DNA of 24,506 bases from assembly GCA_964625225.1 (NCBI GenBank), contig CAZVAR010000042.1:1-24506 (forward strand), in the 5' to 3' direction. Origin of the DNA: CAZVAR01 sp964625225 (GTDB lineage: Bacteria; Pseudomonadota; Alphaproteobacteria; JAJUGE01). How positions within the stretch are numbered: the first letter of the stretch is position 1; each line of letters begins with the position of its first letter. The notes under the pieces were generated by a model. The model saw nothing but the letters and a program-made list of their open reading frames with translations, was not told the origin of the DNA and searched no databases. Of this stretch, positions 15,728 through 22,654 are shown one piece after another. Position numbers and translations under genes: made by a program.

Positions 15728-16527
15728 CAGGCGGCAACCCGGTGAAATGACAGGTCGGTGATGCTCGGTCGGGTGCCGCACAGCGGACATTCGGGGTCGC
15801 GACGCACCCGGATGCGGCGGAATACCGTGCCGAGCGCATCGTAGATCAGGAGCGTCCCGGACAGGCTCTCGCCTATGCCCAGCAGCTCCTTGAGCACCTC
15901 GGTCGCCTGCAGCGCCCCCATCGTGCCCGGGACGGAACCGAGGATGCCGGCCTCGCTGCAGGAGGGAATAAGATCGGGCGGCGGCGGCTCGCGGAACAGG
16001 CAGCGATAGCAGGGATGATCCGGCCCTGCATGCGGCTTGAAGGTGGAGAGCTGTCCATCGAACCGCAGCAGCGCCGCCGAGACCAACGGCTTGGCGGCGA
16101 AATAGCAAGCGTCGTTCAGCAAGAAGCGCGTCGCGAAATTATCGGTTCCGTCGGCCACGATATCGTAACCGGAGATCAGGTCGGTCACGTTCTCGGCATC
16201 GAGAGTCACCGCATGGCGGATCACGTGGACGTCAGGATTGAGAGCCGAGATCGCCTCGGCCGCACTGTCCACCTTGGGGGTACCGATCCCGGCCGTGCGA
16301 TGGATGACTTGGCGCTGGAGGTTCGACACGTCGATCCGATCGTGATCCACGATTCCGAGCGTGCCGACCCCGGCAGCGGCGAGATAGAGCAGCAGCGGCG
16401 CCCCGAGACCGCCGGCGCCCACCACCAGCACGCGAGCTTCCAGCAGCTTCGCCTGCCCGGTGCCGCCCACCTCCGGCAGCAGGATGTGTCGCGAATAGCG
16501 TAGGATCTGCTCTTCCGTAAGATCCAT
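15727..16527 (-). CDS. moeB: HesA/MoeB/ThiF family E1-like adenylyltransferase
   Basis: 266 residues. The N-terminus DLTEEQILRYSRHILLPEVGG is the family's classic opening. GAGGLG at 37-42 binds ATP, and D130 in GTDNFATR matches the MoeB Mg/ATP aspartate. Zinc ligands are C173/C176 (CYRC) and C247/C250 (CPLC), and a conserved cysteine C190 is in PSCSEAGILGSVPG. MoeB activates the MoaD C-terminus for molybdopterin synthesis; ThiF does the same for ThiS. There is no C-terminal rhodanese domain. The neighbour is a DsrE-like protein rather than moaD or thiS, so the symbol moeB reflects sequence class, not proven pathway. A GAGGA lies just before the ATG. It is the first gene of the - strand operon. 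Confidence 0.9.
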   Translation of the reverse strand: MDLTEEQILRYSRHILLPEVGGTGQAKLLEARVLVVGAGGLGAPLLLYLAAAGVGTLGIVDHDRIDVSNLQRQVIHRTAGIGTPKVDSAAEAISALNPDVHVIRHAVTLDAENVTDLISGYDIVADGTDNFATRFLLNDACYFAAKPLVSAALLRFDGQLSTFKPHAGPDHPCYRCLFREPPPPDLIPSCSEAGILGSVPGTMGALQATEVLKELLGIGESLSGTLLIYDALGTVFRRIRVRRDPECPLCGTRPSITDLSFHRVAA

Positions 16528-16599
16528 GGTCCTCGTCCGATTGCCGCCCCCATCTCCTCATAGTTGGGGGACGGCGTGTCTATGGCCAAGGCCGCTCAG

Positions 16600-16880
16600 T
16601 GGCGGCGGGAGAGGGCACCGAAGACGCCGCCAATCTCTCGGCCGATCCGGCTGCCGCTGCTGCCCCTCATCCGGCGGCGGCTGTTAGCGCCGCCACCGGT
16701 CCCGGAGCGCTTCGCCGCCTACCCGTTCGGCCCCGCGCTGCGCCCGTCCCAGCTTCGCGCCAGCGCGGCCGAGGCATGGATTTCGCCACGGTGCCGGGCG
16801 CTGGCCACATGCTTCACCGCATAGCATCGGAGGAAGCCATGGCCGGGATGAACACCGCCGCGCGCGTGGCGCAAGGGAGC
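16600..16880 (+). pseudogene. Alpha/beta-hydrolase remnant (frameshifted, internally deleted)
   Basis: Two frames carry successive pieces of what looks like one alpha/beta-hydrolase. In the frame of 16681 the translation reads APPPVPERFAAYPFGPALRP, followed by SQLRASAAEA, ending near 16776. This resembles the lid/cap stretch of a proteobacterial hydrolase subfamily. In the next frame from 16776 it continues FATVPGAGHMLHRIA, a typical C-terminal catalytic-His motif (His at 16806-16808), then a helix ending near ARVAQ. The segment normally between them, with the acidic catalytic residue, is missing. The N-terminal half with the nucleophile Ser is also absent, since the E1-like gene begins at 16527. 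The family match is from memory of motif patterns, so this is a moderate call. Confidence 0.55.
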
Positions 16881-17481
16881 ACCTCCGGGAACCGCGGTGG
16901 CGGACCTCTGTTTCATGGACAGATGGCAAAGCAGGGAGGTTGCCGATCGAAGCATCCGCTGAGAAGTCTCAGAATAGCACGGAGCGGCGGTGACGTTCGT
17001 CTCTCCGCGGCACCAGACGGAAGCTGAGCATTGCTCCGATGAATGGCCCGGGCGTGGCCCGGGCGCGAGGGTCAATCCCCGCAATCGCGAGCCCCGCTGA
17101 TAATTCTTCAGGTCAGCGGGGCTCGGCATCTTCCCGTCATGGCCGCCATGTTCCTCGGCAGCCGGGCATCCGAGAGCCCAACCGCCATGGCAGAACCGGG
17201 TCGCCGGGGTCCATGAGGACGTAGCCCGGCCCCGGGCGGCGAGCCGGGCTCCCGGGGCGCAGGCCGGCTTACCGAGCATGCCGAGACCCTCGATGGGGTG
17301 TTCGAGCGTTTCCTGGCCATATCCGGTAGCCCGGCGTCAGACCGGATGCCGTGATCCCGCCGGTTGGGTTGCTGGCCATATCCGCTCGGAGCCGTATGAT
17401 ACCCGGTCAAATCGAGCGATCCGGGTGGCCCGTCGGGCGCACCGGACCGTGTCGCAGGCCAAAGCGGCGAGGGGGCGAGCG
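16881..17481. other. About 600 bases without a convincing gene
   Basis: No frame here shows a recognisable domain or a ribosome-binding site with a plausible start. Seen in it: a tandem pair of GGCCCGGGC (about 17045-17064), a perfect 13-bp hairpin at 17088-17125 and a 13-base direct repeat CTGGCCATATCCG at 17313-17325 and 17372-17384. It probably contains the promoter of the downstream monooxygenase gene, but none could be picked out with confidence. Confidence 0.5.
17088..17125. terminator. Perfect 13-bp hairpin in the gene-poor stretch
   Basis: CGAGCCCCGCTGA (17088-17100) and TCAGCGGGGCTCG (17113-17125) are perfect complements around the loop TAATTCTTCAGG. This is the strongest perfect stem in the window. 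It has no U-tract on either side and no intact gene ends near it, so a terminator role is only one option. Confidence 0.35.
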
Positions 17482-18564
17482 ATGGATTTCGGCCTGTTCA
17501 ATCTGATGGGCTACCGCACGCCGGGCACGCCGGCCCATGCGCTTTACGACGCCGCCATCGAGCAGGTGAAGACGGCAGAACAGGCGGGCTTCGCGATCGC
17601 CTGGTTCGCCGAGCATCATTTCTCGAACTATTGCGTTTGCCCGTCTCCTCTCATGATGGTCGCACGACTTGCGGGCGAAACGACACGCATTCGGCTGGGC
17701 AGCGGCGTCGTCGTGGTACCGCTCTATCAGGGGACGCGGCTCGTCTCGGAGATCGGCATGGCCGATTCGCTGACGCACGGCCGTCTGGTGTTGGGCGTCG
17801 GCAGCGGCTACCAGCCCTACGAGTTCGAGCGTTTCGGCGAAGATCTCGGCAACTCGACCGGCAAGCTGCTCGAGTTCATGGAACTACTGGAGCGCGCCTT
17901 CGGCTCGGAGACGTTCAGCTTCGAGGGCGAGCACTACCGGTTGCCGGAGACCCATATCGCGCCCCGGCCGGTCGACGGGCTGCCGGACGTGTGGGTCGCG
18001 GGGGACAATCCGGACCTGCACCGGTTGGCGGCGCGCAAAGGCCACGTGGTCATGGTGACGCCGCGCCACTTCACCGCTGAGCTTCTGGCCAAGGCGCGTT
18101 CCCGATTCGCCGAGACCTGGCGCGCCGAGGGTAAGGATCCGGCGGGCATGCGCTTCGCGGTACTGCGGCACATGTGCGTAACCGACAGCCGCGACGAAGC
18201 GGCACGGTTCCTTGGCGAGGTCCGCCACCAGATCCGGCTGTCGCAGGCGCTGCGCCACCGCGAACAGTCGATGCAGGGCGGGATGATGGTCGAGAAGCCT
18301 TGGCCGGGGGAGCCGACGATCGAGGAGATGGCCCGTCACATGCTGGTCGGCAGCCCGGAGGTAATTGCCGAGCGGATTTGCGCCGAGGTCGCGGCCGCCC
18401 AACCCTGCCACTATCTGCTGCAGTTTCAGGCCGGCGCCTCCGATCTCGGAACGGCGCTGCGCTCCATCGACCGCTTCGCCGGCGAGGTACGCCCGCTGCT
18501 CGAAAAGGCGCTCGGCCCGCTCGATCGCGTCGGCGTAGCGCAGCCAGCACCGGCGTCCGATTAG
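17482..18564 (+). CDS. LLM-class flavin-dependent oxidoreductase (luciferase-like)
   Basis: A 360-residue bacterial-luciferase-like TIM-barrel monooxygenase. Family features are the N-terminal MDFGLFNLMGY strand, AEHHFSNY, the RIRLGSGVVVVPLYQ stretch, LVLGVGSGYQPYEFERFG, and a late LVGSPEVIAERI helix. These enzymes use reduced FMN (or F420 in some groups) to oxidise small organic substrates; which one is unknown. ATG 17482 is chosen because a GAGGGGG lies about 7 bases upstream and family similarity starts at once. The in-frame extension back to 17278 looks non-coding. It appears monocistronic. Confidence 0.9.
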   Translation: MDFGLFNLMGYRTPGTPAHALYDAAIEQVKTAEQAGFAIAWFAEHHFSNYCVCPSPLMMVARLAGETTRIRLGSGVVVVPLYQGTRLVSEIGMADSLTHGRLVLGVGSGYQPYEFERFGEDLGNSTGKLLEFMELLERAFGSETFSFEGEHYRLPETHIAPRPVDGLPDVWVAGDNPDLHRLAARKGHVVMVTPRHFTAELLAKARSRFAETWRAEGKDPAGMRFAVLRHMCVTDSRDEAARFLGEVRHQIRLSQALRHREQSMQGGMMVEKPWPGEPTIEEMARHMLVGSPEVIAERICAEVAAAQPCHYLLQFQAGASDLGTALRSIDRFAGEVRPLLEKALGPLDRVGVAQPAPASD

Positions 18565-18975
18565 CGTGGCGTCCGGGGGCCGGCGCGGGCGCCCGCAGGT
18601 CCGGTGGCTTGTTGATTCCCGGGCCATGAGCCCCATTTGTTGAATATGGCCATTGCTTCCACATCCCGCCTTCTGAGGCAGATCGCGCCGCGTATCCAAG
18701 CACGCGGCTAGGCCCCCGTACCGGTGCTCGCCCCGGCGCGATCCACCGGCCGGGGGAGCATCTCCTTCGATAGTCCGCTCAGAGCGCCGCTCCCGCTGCC
18801 ATGGGCTGGGCATCTTCGTGTTCCCCTCCACTCGGCACGGTGCAGCTCGGTCGAGCCGAGAGGTGCATGCCGCGTGACCCGCCCGATCGCCTGCCGCCTC
18901 GCCGAACGGCGGTCCCCAGCTGGTCGAGACCGGCGCCCGAGCAGGTTTGGCGGGTGTGTTGGGCCAGGGGTTGCA
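18565..18975. other. 411-base intergenic stretch
   Basis: No gene is supported here. The channel frame is open upstream to 18724, but that part is Arg/Pro-rich without family similarity. A 7-bp hairpin GCCGCGT/ACGCGGC (18687-18708) is the only clear structure. The 21-codon frame before it (from ATG 18644) is too short to support. Confidence 0.4.
18687..18708 (+). terminator. Weak terminator-like hairpin after the LLM gene
   Basis: GCCGCGT (18687-18693) pairs with ACGCGGC (18702-18708) around an 8-base loop. It is followed by TAGGCCCCC, not a U-tract. Confidence 0.25.
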
Positions 18976-20469
18976 ATGTCCAAGAATTCATTCGATCGGG
19001 TATTGGTGCCGGCGGCCGTCTGCGCCGTCTCTTTCGCCGGTTTTGCCTATTACGCCGAGATTGCGCCGGCTCTGAACCTCTACGCGCCGTGGCTGCCCTC
19101 TCCGGAAATTGCGCGCACCGGCCTGGGGGTGGTCGGAGTGCTTGCGCTCGCCTGGCTTCTGAGCCGATTGGCCGAGGTTGTGATCACGCGCAGCATGGCG
19201 CTGAAGGGGAGGCGTCCGCCGCAACTGCTCCATGAGGTCATTGCCGTAGCGCTTCTGCTCGCAGCGGCAGCATTCGCTTTCAGCCTGCTTGTCGACACTT
19301 CGCTCGCTGGCCTTCTCGCGACGTCCGGCATGGTGGTGGCGATGCTCGGCTTCGCCTTGCGGAAGGCGATTGCCGACGTGTTCTCCGGGATCGCCCTCGG
19401 GCTCGAGAGGCCGTTCCAGATCGGTGATTGGGTCGACACGGATTCGGGTGTCGCCGGTCGCGTTGTGCAGATGAATTGGCGATCGACGCGCATCGAGACG
19501 CGGAACAAGGTCCATGTATTCGTTCCCAACAGTCGCTTGGCCGGCGGCCGGCTGACCAACTACAGCGCACCGCAGCGGCATTACCGAACCCAGGCGCGGA
19601 TCATCCTCGACGCGGCCGTAAGCACGCAGCGCGCCAAACAGCTGCTGCTCGGCGCTGCCTTGCGCGCGCCCTTGATCCGGCATAGTCCGGCGCCCGACAT
19701 TCGGGTCGACGGATTTGTCGAGGACGGCATCGCCTACCGTGTCCGGTTCTGGATCGACGATCATGCGAGCGAAATCGACAGCCATGACAGCGTGCTGTCG
19801 AGCATCGACCGGCACCTCCGGCTGGCAGGCGTGGAGACGCCCGCCATGCAGCGACGGGCCTGTTGTCTTCGGGCGGGGCCCCGGGAGCAGAGCCCGATCG
19901 CGCAGATCGAGCGGATCCTCGCCGAAGTCAGGCCGTTCCGGTATCTCGATGCCGAGAGGCTGAGCCGGCTCGCCGCCGGCACCGTCCGGCTGAGCGTACC
20001 GGCCGGAAGCTCGGTGGCGGCTGCGTGTGTCGGGTCCGATTCTCTTCTCGTTCTGATCGAGGGCGCCCTGCGTGTGTCGTCGGCCGCGGCCGACGATCCT
20101 GGCGCGTCGATCATGCCCGGTGAACTGCTGGGTCTCGCCGCGGGGGAGAGCCGTACTGCCGAGAAGGCGGATCTCACGCAGATCGTTGCCGCATGCGACT
20201 CTGTCCTGCTTGCATTGCCGCGGGAGGAGATTGCAGCGATCCGACTGCTCGACCCGGCATTCGGGGACGCTCTGGATCGAACCGGCAGCGCGCCGACGAA
20301 GCTCCCAAAGGAGCGGCAGCAAGCCGCCCCCTCGGCATCCCGGCATCAGCCACGGCCCCGCTTCGACTTGCCGCAAACTGTAAACCGGCTTCGGCGCGCG
20401 GCCTTCCGGTGGTCGTCACCGGGGCATCCGGTCGCCGGTCCGACGGAGATGTCACGCGCGGGTCCCTGA
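18976..20469 (+). CDS. MscS-family mechanosensitive channel with cyclic-nucleotide-binding-like C-terminus
   Basis: 497 residues from ATG 18976, chosen for the AGGGG 6 bases upstream. Predicted membrane helices lie at about 9-29, 48-70 and 87-107. A pore-lining, glycine/alanine-rich helix (LAGLLATSGMVVAMLGFALRKAIADVFSGIALGLERPF, about 110-147) then leads into the MscS beta domain (QIGDWV...GRVVQMNWRSTRIET...VFVPNSRLAGG). The C-terminal part (about 311-425) resembles a cNMP-binding fold. It has LSVPAGSSV and LLVLIEGALRVSS strands, and GELLGLAAGESRTAE in the place of the phosphate-binding cassette. The last about 60 residues are disordered-looking. MscS proteins with such a domain are known as bCNG channels. 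Ligand binding is inferred and the cassette is imperfect. Confidence 0.85.
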   Translation: MSKNSFDRVLVPAAVCAVSFAGFAYYAEIAPALNLYAPWLPSPEIARTGLGVVGVLALAWLLSRLAEVVITRSMALKGRRPPQLLHEVIAVALLLAAAAFAFSLLVDTSLAGLLATSGMVVAMLGFALRKAIADVFSGIALGLERPFQIGDWVDTDSGVAGRVVQMNWRSTRIETRNKVHVFVPNSRLAGGRLTNYSAPQRHYRTQARIILDAAVSTQRAKQLLLGAALRAPLIRHSPAPDIRVDGFVEDGIAYRVRFWIDDHASEIDSHDSVLSSIDRHLRLAGVETPAMQRRACCLRAGPREQSPIAQIERILAEVRPFRYLDAERLSRLAAGTVRLSVPAGSSVAAACVGSDSLLVLIEGALRVSSAAADDPGASIMPGELLGLAAGESRTAEKADLTQIVAACDSVLLALPREEIAAIRLLDPAFGDALDRTGSAPTKLPKERQQAAPSASRHQPRPRFDLPQTVNRLRRAAFRWSSPGHPVAGPTEMSRAGP

Positions 20470-20514
20470 GCCGTACCCGCTTCGGTCCAGTTCATCGAAT
20501 ACAGGAGTTGCGAG

Positions 20515-20868
20515 ATGCTCAGGTCGATGCATCCCCGTACCTGCTTGCGCTGCGAACAGCGTATCCCGCTGGCGGCGATGCGATGCCCGTATTGCGGCAA
20601 CCCCGCGCTACCGGATCCGGTTAGTGCCGGTCGCTGCTGGTCATGCGCGGAACGCATGCCGGCGGCGGCAAGCCGCTGCCCGCACTGCGGTGTGTCCGGC
20701 GAGATGTTGCGACAGCAAAGAGAAGATACGCCGGCAGGCCTGCCGTCGGCCCCTCTCGCGGCCGCGGATACCGCGTGCAGCGAGCGATTCGTGGCAGCTT
20801 GCCGCCGCGAGAGCAGCAATGCGGCTACCCGGTTCCCGCCACGGGATTTCCGGTGCCCCACAAGCTGA
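20515..20868 (+). CDS. Small double zinc-ribbon protein
   Basis: 117 residues with two CxxC...CxxCG modules: TCLRCEQ...MRCPYCGN and RCWSCAE...SRCPHCGV, each expected to bind one Zn. The remaining C-terminal half is low-complexity with two scattered cysteines and may be unstructured. AGGAG lies 7 bases before ATG 20515. It starts 45 bases after the channel gene, so the two may be co-transcribed. Double zinc ribbons occur in many unrelated small proteins; I do not recognise a named family, and the C-terminal half could be eroded. Confidence 0.65.
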   Translation: MLRSMHPRTCLRCEQRIPLAAMRCPYCGNPALPDPVSAGRCWSCAERMPAAASRCPHCGVSGEMLRQQREDTPAGLPSAPLAAADTACSERFVAACRRESSNAATRFPPRDFRCPTS

Positions 20869-21206
20869 GAGCCTCAGCGCCTGCCGGAGCATACGGCCAT
20901 GTTCGGGTCGCAAAAGCTTGCCCGCGGTCCCGGTGATGCGCGGGTTAGCCGGCGCCGTTGGCCGATCCGGATGATTGGCCCGGTCTGCGGTCGTTCGTGT
21001 CGTTTGCGACGGCGCCGGGCATTGCGCCGATCGGGCTCGGCAGGAACGCACCGATGCCTTGGGCGAACATGAACGGGGTAAAGCGCCATGTCGCCATCGA
21101 ACGCGTGCTGCGTACGCGGCCCGGCCGGGCCTAGTCGGCCGGGCCGGGTGCCCCGCCCCGTGTTGCGGTCGACCGTCACACCTTCCGAACCAGGAGAGCC
21201 TTGCGA
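20869..21206. other. 338-base stretch between the zinc-ribbon gene and rnk
   Basis: No confident gene. A short frame from TTG 20958 to TAG 21134 has coding-like third positions (about 80% G/C) and ends with NMNGVKRHVAIERVLRTRPG, but has no ribosome-binding site or recognised homology. Its stop lies in the loop of the strong hairpin at 21117-21146. The end of the stretch carries the rnk ribosome-binding site (AGGAG, 21192-21196). Confidence 0.4.
21117..21146 (+). terminator. Strong GC hairpin upstream of rnk
   Basis: CGGCCCGGCCG (21117-21127) and CGGCCGGGCCG (21136-21146) are perfect 11-bp complements around an 8-base loop. It could end transcription from the channel/zinc-ribbon genes before rnk. 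There is no U-tract. Confidence 0.45.
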
Positions 21207-21632
21207 ATGCGGTACGGCAGGTTGCCTCCGATCACGTTGACCTCGACCGATGCGGGACGGCTGTACCGCCTCGTGGAAGCATGGACGCAGCGGAACAGCT
21301 ATGCGGCGAAGCTCCTCGCGGCGGAGCTCGACCGGGCGTCGATCGTCGATGCGAAGGCCATCTCTCCCGACGTCGTCACCATGCACTCGCGGGTCGTCTT
21401 TCGACTGAACGCGGAGCACGACATCGAGGCTGCCCTGGTCTATCCGGGCGAAGAGGACATCTTCCAACGCAAGATCTCGGTGGTGACACCGGTCGGTGCC
21501 GCGCTCCTTGGGCTCGCGGCGGGACTGTCGCTCGATCTCGTGGGGCCGCGGGGGCGTGCGCTGAGCGTCGCCGTGTCACGGATCGTCTACCAGCCGGAGT
21601 CGGCCACGGGCGACAATCCGTCCGCAGGCTGA
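21207..21632 (+). CDS. rnk: Rnk / GreA-GreB C-terminal-domain protein
   Basis: A 141-residue protein matching Rnk (regulator of nucleoside diphosphate kinase). It has an N-terminal PPITLTSTDAGRLYRLVEAW segment, AAELDRASIVDAKAISPDVVTMHSRVVFR, then VYPGEED and the conserved VVTPVGAALLGLAAGLSL. The C-terminal half has the FKBP-like fold of GreA/GreB; Rnk lacks their long coiled coil, as here, and binds RNA polymerase in E. coli. ATG 21207 is used because AGGAG lies 10 bases upstream; an in-frame TTG at 21201 is less likely. Its 3' end faces the TfuA-like gene, 60 bases away. Confidence 0.9.
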   Translation: MRYGRLPPITLTSTDAGRLYRLVEAWTQRNSYAAKLLAAELDRASIVDAKAISPDVVTMHSRVVFRLNAEHDIEAALVYPGEEDIFQRKISVVTPVGAALLGLAAGLSLDLVGPRGRALSVAVSRIVYQPESATGDNPSAG

Positions 21633-21692
21633 CCGACGGAGGCTCATGTCGAGGATCGGGCGGATCACGTACCGGCAAGCGGCTCCCGGTCG

Positions 21693-22442
21693 CTACCCAT
21701 CACCCTGTTCTCGTGCGGACCCCCGGCACTCGGTCGGCCGTTTGCCAAGTAGCCGGAGCAGCCTGCGGGCATCGTCGGCCTTCACGTCGGGTAAGAACCG
21801 GCCATCGTCGATAAAGGATCGCGCCGCCTGCGCGGGCCGGAGATGCTGCGCAAGGCAACGGCCGATGGTGGCGGTGTCGCGGTCGGGCAACTCGAGCTGC
21901 AGCACGGCGGCGAGTGCTCGCTCCGCTGAATCCGGCGTGATCTCGCCCTGCGCGACCAGCCGCTCCAGCCGGTGACGGACGCTGACGATGGGCACGGTCA
22001 AAGGGCGGAGCGTGCGCGGGTGGTAGAGCACTGCGATCTCGTCGCTCGAGGTAATCCGTCCGGAACGGTATGCCTCGTATACCCATCCGACCCCGATCAT
22101 CCCGGCATCGGCGAGTTCGGCGGCGCGCAGGGCTCCCACGCTCGCGGCGCCGTAGACGCGCACACCACGTTCCAGGGCGCGCCGGATCTCCGCAGCCGGA
22201 ATTGCGGATTCAGGATCGAGCCTGCCGTCGATCACGGCGACGGTCCGGTCGGCTCCGATATGCTCCAGGTCACCGCGTCGGATGGGCGGTCGATAGTCGG
22301 CCGGCAGGAGCCGGCGCCCTTCCTCACGAGGAAGGCTCGGCCCGAGAAAGGCGATCGTTTCTCGCCCGTCGGGCAGTTTCGCAGCCGGTCCGAGGGGGTT
22401 ACGGCCCGGGCATCCGGCGGATCTCCCCAGCGTCGGCCTCAT
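21693..22442 (-). CDS. TfuA-like core domain protein (orphan)
   Basis: 249 residues. Motifs of the TfuA core are visible: FLGPSLP (32-38), YRPPIRRGDL (50-59), VIDGRL (70-75), YGAASVGALRAAEL (97-110), GMIGVGWVYEAYRSG (114-128) and SSDEIAVLY (132-140). TfuA proteins act with YcaO enzymes to install thioamides, both in RiPP peptides such as trifolitoxin and in methyl-coenzyme M reductase. No YcaO is present in this window on either side. ATG 22442 is the first in-frame start after an upstream stop, but it gives a 28-residue N-terminal tail without family similarity and has no clear Shine-Dalgarno. Function here is unknown. Confidence 0.82.
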   Translation of the reverse strand: MRPTLGRSAGCPGRNPLGPAAKLPDGRETIAFLGPSLPREEGRRLLPADYRPPIRRGDLEHIGADRTVAVIDGRLDPESAIPAAEIRRALERGVRVYGAASVGALRAAELADAGMIGVGWVYEAYRSGRITSSDEIAVLYHPRTLRPLTVPIVSVRHRLERLVAQGEITPDSAERALAAVLQLELPDRDTATIGRCLAQHLRPAQAARSFIDDGRFLPDVKADDARRLLRLLGKRPTECRGSAREQGDG

Positions 22443-22617
22443 TTCGGAGCGCGACTGGCATCATCTGCGGGAGTCGCCCACGGCGGCGCTTCGGAGGCGC
22501 CGTGCATCCGCACCTGGGCCAGATCCGGTGATTCCGCTATCAGCTCTCTTCTCCATTGAGAACCGTTACCAATTCCCCTGCATAACCCCGGGGCGTACTC
22601 CCGGCGCCGCGGTTTCC

Positions 22618-22647
22618 TGGACAGCGACGACCGCACCGCCATATTAA
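22618..22647 (+). promoter_or_regulatory. Promoter of dapF, probably giving a leaderless mRNA
   Basis: TGGACA (22618-22623) and TATTAA (22642-22647) are separated by 18 bases. The expected start of transcription, 6-7 bases after the -10, falls at about 22654-22655, which is the dapF ATG itself. No Shine-Dalgarno precedes that ATG, in agreement with leaderless translation. Confidence 0.5.
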
Positions 22648-22654
22648 CGTCGCC

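Noticed and set aside
16719..17279. A 186-codon - strand frame in the gene-poor stretch
   Set aside because: No ribosome-binding site, no domain, Pro/Gly/Arg-rich, and it overlaps the hydrolase remnant read on the + strand.
17313..17384. A 13-base direct repeat considered as a target-site duplication or regulator site
   Set aside because: No mobile element lies between the copies, and two 13-base copies with no known consensus are too little to name.
18644..18709. A 21-codon frame ahead of the channel gene
   Set aside because: Too short, with no ribosome-binding site and no recognised sequence.
18724..18975. An 84-residue N-terminal extension of the channel
   Set aside because: Arg/Pro-rich, no membrane or signal character, and ATG 18976 has its own AGGGG.
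20975..21814. A 279-codon + strand frame covering rnk and running into the TfuA-like gene
   Set aside because: It overlaps rnk, which has clear family similarity in another frame, and its product is Arg/Gly/Cys-rich without motifs.
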